A DNA stretch of 8,935 bases. It comes from SIG471 sp045638565 (GTDB lineage Bacteria > Bacillota > Clostridia > Oscillospirales > Butyricicoccaceae). Position 1 is the stretch's first letter; the number at the start of each line of letters is the position of its first letter. The notes under the pieces are model-generated. The model was given only the letters and a program-made list of their open reading frames with translations. It was not told the origin of the DNA and ran no database searches. A program made the translations under genes and the position numbers. Location: assembly GCA_045638565.1 (NCBI GenBank), contig JAZUBN010000073.1, forward strand, positions 1-8,935, in the 5' to 3' direction. Shown here one piece after another: positions 6,380-8,935 of this stretch.

Positions 6380-6408
6380 TTGACATTTCGCCCGTCAGCC
6401 ACTACAAT
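6380..6408 (+). promoter_or_regulatory. nrdJ promoter (sigma-A type)
   Basis: TTGACA (6380-6385) and TACAAT (6403-6408) are spaced by exactly 17 bp. Transcription would start near 6415, giving a leader of about 233 nt before the nrdJ ATG. The -10 lies inside the first NrdR box, so NrdR binding would block RNA polymerase. Confidence 0.75.
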
Positions 6409-6417
6409 ATATAGTGC
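6402..6417 (+). promoter_or_regulatory. NrdR box 1, overlapping the -10
   Basis: CTACAATATATAGTGC matches the known NrdR consensus acaCwAtATaTwGtgt at 13 of 16 positions, including all of the core CwAtATaTwG. NrdR is the zinc-finger/ATP-cone repressor of ribonucleotide reductase genes. Its position over the -10 and start site fits repression. Confidence 0.8.
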
Positions 6418-6432
6418 AGACCGAAATTAAAA

Positions 6433-6448
6433 TTACAATATTTTGTTT
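6433..6448 (+). promoter_or_regulatory. NrdR box 2
   Basis: TTACAATATTTTGTTT keeps the core CwAtAT-TwG of the NrdR consensus with one core change. It begins 31 bp after box 1, with 15 bp between the two boxes. NrdR boxes are known to occur in pairs with 15-16 bp between them, so spacing supports the assignment more than the sequence alone. Confidence 0.75.
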
Positions 6449-6464
6449 TCACTCTGTATTGCAA

Positions 6465-6478
6465 ACAATAGATATTGT
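6465..6478. promoter_or_regulatory. Palindrome ACAATA-GA-TATTGT, possible degenerate third box
   Basis: A perfect 6-bp palindrome with a 2-nt centre lies about 30 bp after box 2. Its half-sites resemble the ACAATA of the NrdR boxes, but the spacing is 2 nt longer than in the consensus. Function is uncertain. Confidence 0.35.
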
Positions 6479-6513
6479 GGTACAGCAATTACGATGTGAC
6501 ACTTATCCAATCC

Positions 6514-6594
6514 GTGACGAAGTCACACCTTAATGCGCCGCAGGTGCAATTCATGAGCGCCGGCTCAATTCATGCCGTAAGGCAATTCATTCCG
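6514..6594 (-). repeat. Tandem small-hairpin array, inverted copy 2, in the nrdJ leader
   Basis: Four hairpins are seen on the plus strand: GTGAC-GAA-GTCAC (6514-6526), GCGCC-GCA-GGTGC (6535-6547, one G-T pair), GAGC-GCCG-GCTC (6555-6566) and GCC-GTAA-GGC (6574-6583). The last three are followed by the spacer AATTCAT (6548-6554, 6567-6573, 6584-6590), the reverse complement of ATGAATT. ACCTTAAT lies between the first two, the reverse complement of the ATTAAGGT found in copy 1. The order of units is the same as in copy 1 when read on the minus strand. It falls within the predicted nrdJ leader RNA, ending 42 bases before the ribosome binding site. Confidence 0.78.
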
Positions 6595-6636
6595 AAATAA
6601 TAACTTTCAGTTTTCAATTCCCGACTTACACATAAA

Positions 6637-6643
6637 AAGGAGA
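6637..6643 (+). promoter_or_regulatory. nrdJ ribosome binding site
   Basis: AAGGAGA lies 4 nt before ATG 6648, a strong and well-placed site that fixes the nrdJ start. Confidence 0.85.
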
Positions 6644-6647
6644 TACT

Positions 6648-8900
6648 ATGAATATAGGCAACAGCGGTCTTTCCGTTCTCAAAAAGCGCTATCTCATAAA
6701 GGATGAACAGGGCAACGCCACAGAAAACGTTGAAGATATGTTTAACCGTGTGGCAACTACAATTGCTTCTGCCGACACAAAATACGGCGGAAATGCAGAC
6801 GAATCGGCAAAAATCTTCTACGATATGATGACCGATCTCGAATTCCTGCCAAACTCCCCTACACTTATGAATGCAGGCCGTCTTCTCGGTCAGCTTTCGG
6901 CTTGCTTCGTCCTTCCTGTTGACGACAGCATGGAAGATATTTTTGAAGCTATCAAGAATGCTGCTCTCATCCATAAATCGGGCGGCGGCACAGGCTTTTC
7001 CTTCACACGCCTTCGTCAGAAGGGCGCTCCTGTAAACTCCACAGGCGGCGTGGCAAGCGGTCCTGTCACATTCATGAAGGTTTTCAACTCTGCAACAGAA
7101 GCTGTCAAGCAGGGCGGCACACGCAGAGGCGCAAATATGGGTATGCTCCAGATAGACCATCCGGACATTCTTGAGTTCATCGACTGCAAGGCAGACGGCA
7201 GCGAAATCACAAACTTCAATATTTCTGTCGCTGTTACAGAAAAGTTTATGGAAGCGGCTCTTAAGGGCGAAAACTATGACCTTATCGACCCTCGCACAGG
7301 CGAAGCTGTCGGAAGCCTGGATGCAAAGGAAGTTTTCGATAAAATCGTCACAGCGGCTCACAAAAACGGCGAGCCTGGCATCGTTTTCATCGACCGTCTC
7401 AACCGTGATAACGTAGTGCCTAATCAGGGCAAAATCGAAGCTACAAACCCTTGCGGCGAGCAGCCTCTTCTCCCTTACGAAAGCTGCAACTTAGGCTCCA
7501 TCAACCTTGTTGCAATGCTCAAGGAAACAGAAAACGGCTTTGAAGTGGATTACGAAAAGCTTGAACGTGTGACACGCAACGCTGTCCACTTCCTCGATAA
7601 CGTAATCGATGTAAATAACTACCCTCTCGAAGCTATCGACAAGACAACAAAGGCAACACGCAAAATCGGTCTTGGCGTAATGGGCTTTGCAGATATGCTT
7701 CTTCTTCTCGGTATTCCATACAACTCCGACGAAGGTGTTGCTGTGGCAGAAAAGGTGATGGGCTTCATCAACAATACTGCCAAGGACGAAAGCAGAAAGC
7801 TTGCTGAAGTGCGCGGCGCTTTCCCTCTCTTTGAAGAAAGCATTTATGCTGACGGCAAGCCAATAAGAAACGGCACAGTCACAACTATCGCTCCAACAGG
7901 CACACTTTCCATCATCGCAGGCGTTTCCTCCGGTGTTGAGCCTGTCTTTGCATACGTTTTCATCAGAAATGTTATGGACGGCACAGAGTTTATCGAGGTC
8001 AATCCTGTCCTTAAAAAGACACTTGAAAAGCGCGGACTTTATTCCGATGCTCTTATGAAGAAGATTTCGGAAGAAGGCTCGCTGGCTCACATTCCTGAGA
8101 TTCCTATGGACATCAAGCGTGTCTTTGTTTCGGCTCACGATGTAAGCCCAATCTGGCACATCAGAATGCAGGCGGCTTTCCAGAATAACATCGACAACGC
8201 AGTAAGCAAGACTGTAAACTTCGAAAGCTCGGCAACTGTCGAGGATGTTCGTGAAGTTTACGAACTGGCTTATAAGCTTGGCTGTAAAGGTGTAACCATT
8301 TACCGTGACGGCAGCCGTATGGGTCAGGTGCTCAATGTGGGCAAGGTTAACAACGGCAAGAACGACGATGAGGAAGCTCTCGTTTACGGTCACATTATGC
8401 CTCGTTCCCGCCCAACAATCACACAGGGCTTTACAGAAAAGGTGAAGATCGGCTGCGGCAATCTTTATATCACAGTAAATTACGATGAAAACGGCATCTG
8501 CGAGGTCTTCACAAGCACAGGCAGACACGGCGGCTGTCCATCTCAGTCGGAGGCTATCAGCCGACTTACTTCCATCGCTCTCCGCTCGGGCGTTGACATC
8601 AAGGCAATTCTTGAACAGCTCCGCGGTATTCGTTGTCCTTCCACTATCCGTCAGCAGGGTATGTGCGTAACAAGCTGTCCTGACGCCATCGCCAAGGCTA
8701 TCGAAAAGGTTATGAAAATGCAGGAACTTGCTAAAAATGCCGAAGTGAAGGCTGAAGAACCTGCTCCTGCGCCAAAGCCACAGGCTAAAATCGACGAGGA
8801 CAAGCACAAGATGAAGTTCTGTCCTGAATGCGGCACAAAAATCGAGCACGCAGGCGGCTGCGTAATCTGTCCTAACTGCGGCTATTCCAAATGCGGATAA
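6648..8900 (+). CDS. nrdJ: Adenosylcobalamin-dependent (class II) ribonucleoside-diphosphate reductase NrdJ
   Basis: NrdJ reduces ribonucleotides to deoxyribonucleotides with a coenzyme B12 radical, needing neither oxygen nor a second subunit. The 750-residue protein opens almost directly into the reductase barrel, with no N-terminal ATP-cone, so dATP inhibition of overall activity is unlikely. Marks: FLPNSPTLMNAG (66-77); redox Cys86 in LSACFVLP; KSGGGTGFSF (110-119); GGTRRGANMG (156-165); NPCGE (267-271) with Asn267, thiyl Cys269 and Glu271; partner Cys280; PTGTLS (416-421); and GCKGVTIYRDGSR (545-557), typical of class II. A TSCPD domain follows (about 590-690, TSCPD at 675-679). After an Ala/Pro/Lys-rich linker (700-720), the tail has six cysteines: C725, C728, C738 and C741 as a zinc ribbon, with C744-x4-C749 as the likely redox pair. 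Single-gene unit under NrdR control. Confidence 0.97.
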   Translation: MNIGNSGLSVLKKRYLIKDEQGNATENVEDMFNRVATTIASADTKYGGNADESAKIFYDMMTDLEFLPNSPTLMNAGRLLGQLSACFVLPVDDSMEDIFEAIKNAALIHKSGGGTGFSFTRLRQKGAPVNSTGGVASGPVTFMKVFNSATEAVKQGGTRRGANMGMLQIDHPDILEFIDCKADGSEITNFNISVAVTEKFMEAALKGENYDLIDPRTGEAVGSLDAKEVFDKIVTAAHKNGEPGIVFIDRLNRDNVVPNQGKIEATNPCGEQPLLPYESCNLGSINLVAMLKETENGFEVDYEKLERVTRNAVHFLDNVIDVNNYPLEAIDKTTKATRKIGLGVMGFADMLLLLGIPYNSDEGVAVAEKVMGFINNTAKDESRKLAEVRGAFPLFEESIYADGKPIRNGTVTTIAPTGTLSIIAGVSSGVEPVFAYVFIRNVMDGTEFIEVNPVLKKTLEKRGLYSDALMKKISEEGSLAHIPEIPMDIKRVFVSAHDVSPIWHIRMQAAFQNNIDNAVSKTVNFESSATVEDVREVYELAYKLGCKGVTIYRDGSRMGQVLNVGKVNNGKNDDEEALVYGHIMPRSRPTITQGFTEKVKIGCGNLYITVNYDENGICEVFTSTGRHGGCPSQSEAISRLTSIALRSGVDIKAILEQLRGIRCPSTIRQQGMCVTSCPDAIAKAIEKVMKMQELAKNAEVKAEEPAPAPKPQAKIDEDKHKMKFCPECGTKIEHAGGCVICPNCGYSKCG

Positions 8901-8907
8901 GATATAG

Positions 8908-8935
8908 AAAAAGCCATCCATAAGGGTGGCTTTTT
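8908..8935 (+). terminator. Rho-independent terminator of nrdJ
   Basis: The stem GCCATCC (8913-8919) pairs with GGGTGGC (8924-8930) with one G-T pair and an ATAA loop. It is flanked by AAAAA and followed by TTTTT to the window edge, so the T-run may continue. It starts 8 nt after the nrdJ stop. The A/T flanks make it potentially active in both directions. Confidence 0.92.

Larger units (their letters stand above)
6106..6647. other. Divergent intergenic region between the CyuA-like gene and nrdJ
   Basis: This 542-base stretch has no credible gene. From left to right it holds the minus-strand promoter (6147-6175), an AT-rich stretch, a 7-bp inverted repeat (6257-6278), about 100 bases with no recognised signal (6279-6379), the nrdJ promoter with two NrdR boxes (6380-6448), a perfect palindrome (6465-6478), an inverted copy of the hairpin array (6514-6594) and the nrdJ ribosome binding site. 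A 65-codon minus-strand frame at 6205-6402 starts with GTG and has no ribosome binding site or recognisable protein, so it is not called. Confidence 0.8.

Noticed and set aside
6205..6402. 65-codon minus-strand frame between the divergent promoters
   Set aside because: It starts with GTG, has no ribosome binding site and overlaps the nrdJ promoter; composition does not look like coding sequence.
6394..6403. B12-box-like GTCAGCCACT near nrdJ, hinting at a cobalamin riboswitch
   Set aside because: It lies between the -35 and -10 of the best promoter, so it would not be transcribed, and the rest of the riboswitch was not recognised. A covariance search would be decisive.
7491..8921. 476-codon open frame on the minus strand opposite nrdJ
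   Set aside because: It is an antisense shadow of nrdJ with Cys/His-rich low-likelihood protein sequence, and it starts inside the terminator region.

Overview
The window reads as chromosomal DNA of an anaerobic Firmicute, most likely a gut-type clostridium of the Ruminococcaceae/Oscillospiraceae kind. The reasons are protein style (a propeptide-type Fe-S PurF, a clostridial PurN, an oxygen-sensitive desulfidase/dehydratase-family enzyme, a coenzyme B12-dependent ribonucleotide reductase), strong AGGAGG-like ribosome binding sites, sigma-A type promoters and many small hairpin repeats between genes. Genus cannot be fixed from the sequence alone.

Layout. Six genes are on the minus strand, transcribed from about 6140 toward 240: a UPF0597/CyuA-like enzyme (4837-6105), purE (4253-4750), purC (3550-4248), purF (2035-3504), purM (821-1852) and purN (240-827). 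One gene is on the plus strand: nrdJ (6648-8900), closed by a clear rho-independent terminator at the right edge. The two transcription units diverge from a 542-base intergenic region (6106-6647).

Function. PurF, PurN, PurM, PurE and PurC cover steps 1, 3, 5, 6 (the mutase part) and 7/8 of de novo IMP synthesis. PurD, PurL/Q/S, PurK, PurB and PurH are not here; purH or purD may lie beyond the left edge. Very short gaps (4 nt purE-purC, 45 nt purC-purF, 7-nt overlap purM-purN) support one operon, with two interruptions: a 92-base palindromic element between purF and purM, and a hairpin between the CyuA-like gene and purE. NrdJ makes deoxyribonucleotides, so the window joins purine synthesis to DNA precursor synthesis.

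Regulation. nrdJ has a near-perfect promoter (TTGACA, 17 bp, TACAAT) whose -10 lies inside an NrdR box. A second NrdR box follows with 15 bp between the two, the classic arrangement for repression by NrdR. The predicted leader is about 230 nt and carries hairpins. The minus-strand unit has a good promoter at 6147-6175.

Most unusual. Two copies of a directional hairpin array occur, one downstream of purN (4-107) and one inverted in the nrdJ leader (6514-6594). Each consists of small hairpins with mostly 3-nt loops separated by a constant 7-nt spacer ATGAATT, and each ends with an ATTAAGGTG unit. Stem sequences differ completely from unit to unit while pairing is kept, which suggests selection on the structure. 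A second hairpin-rich block (118-232) lies next to the first array.
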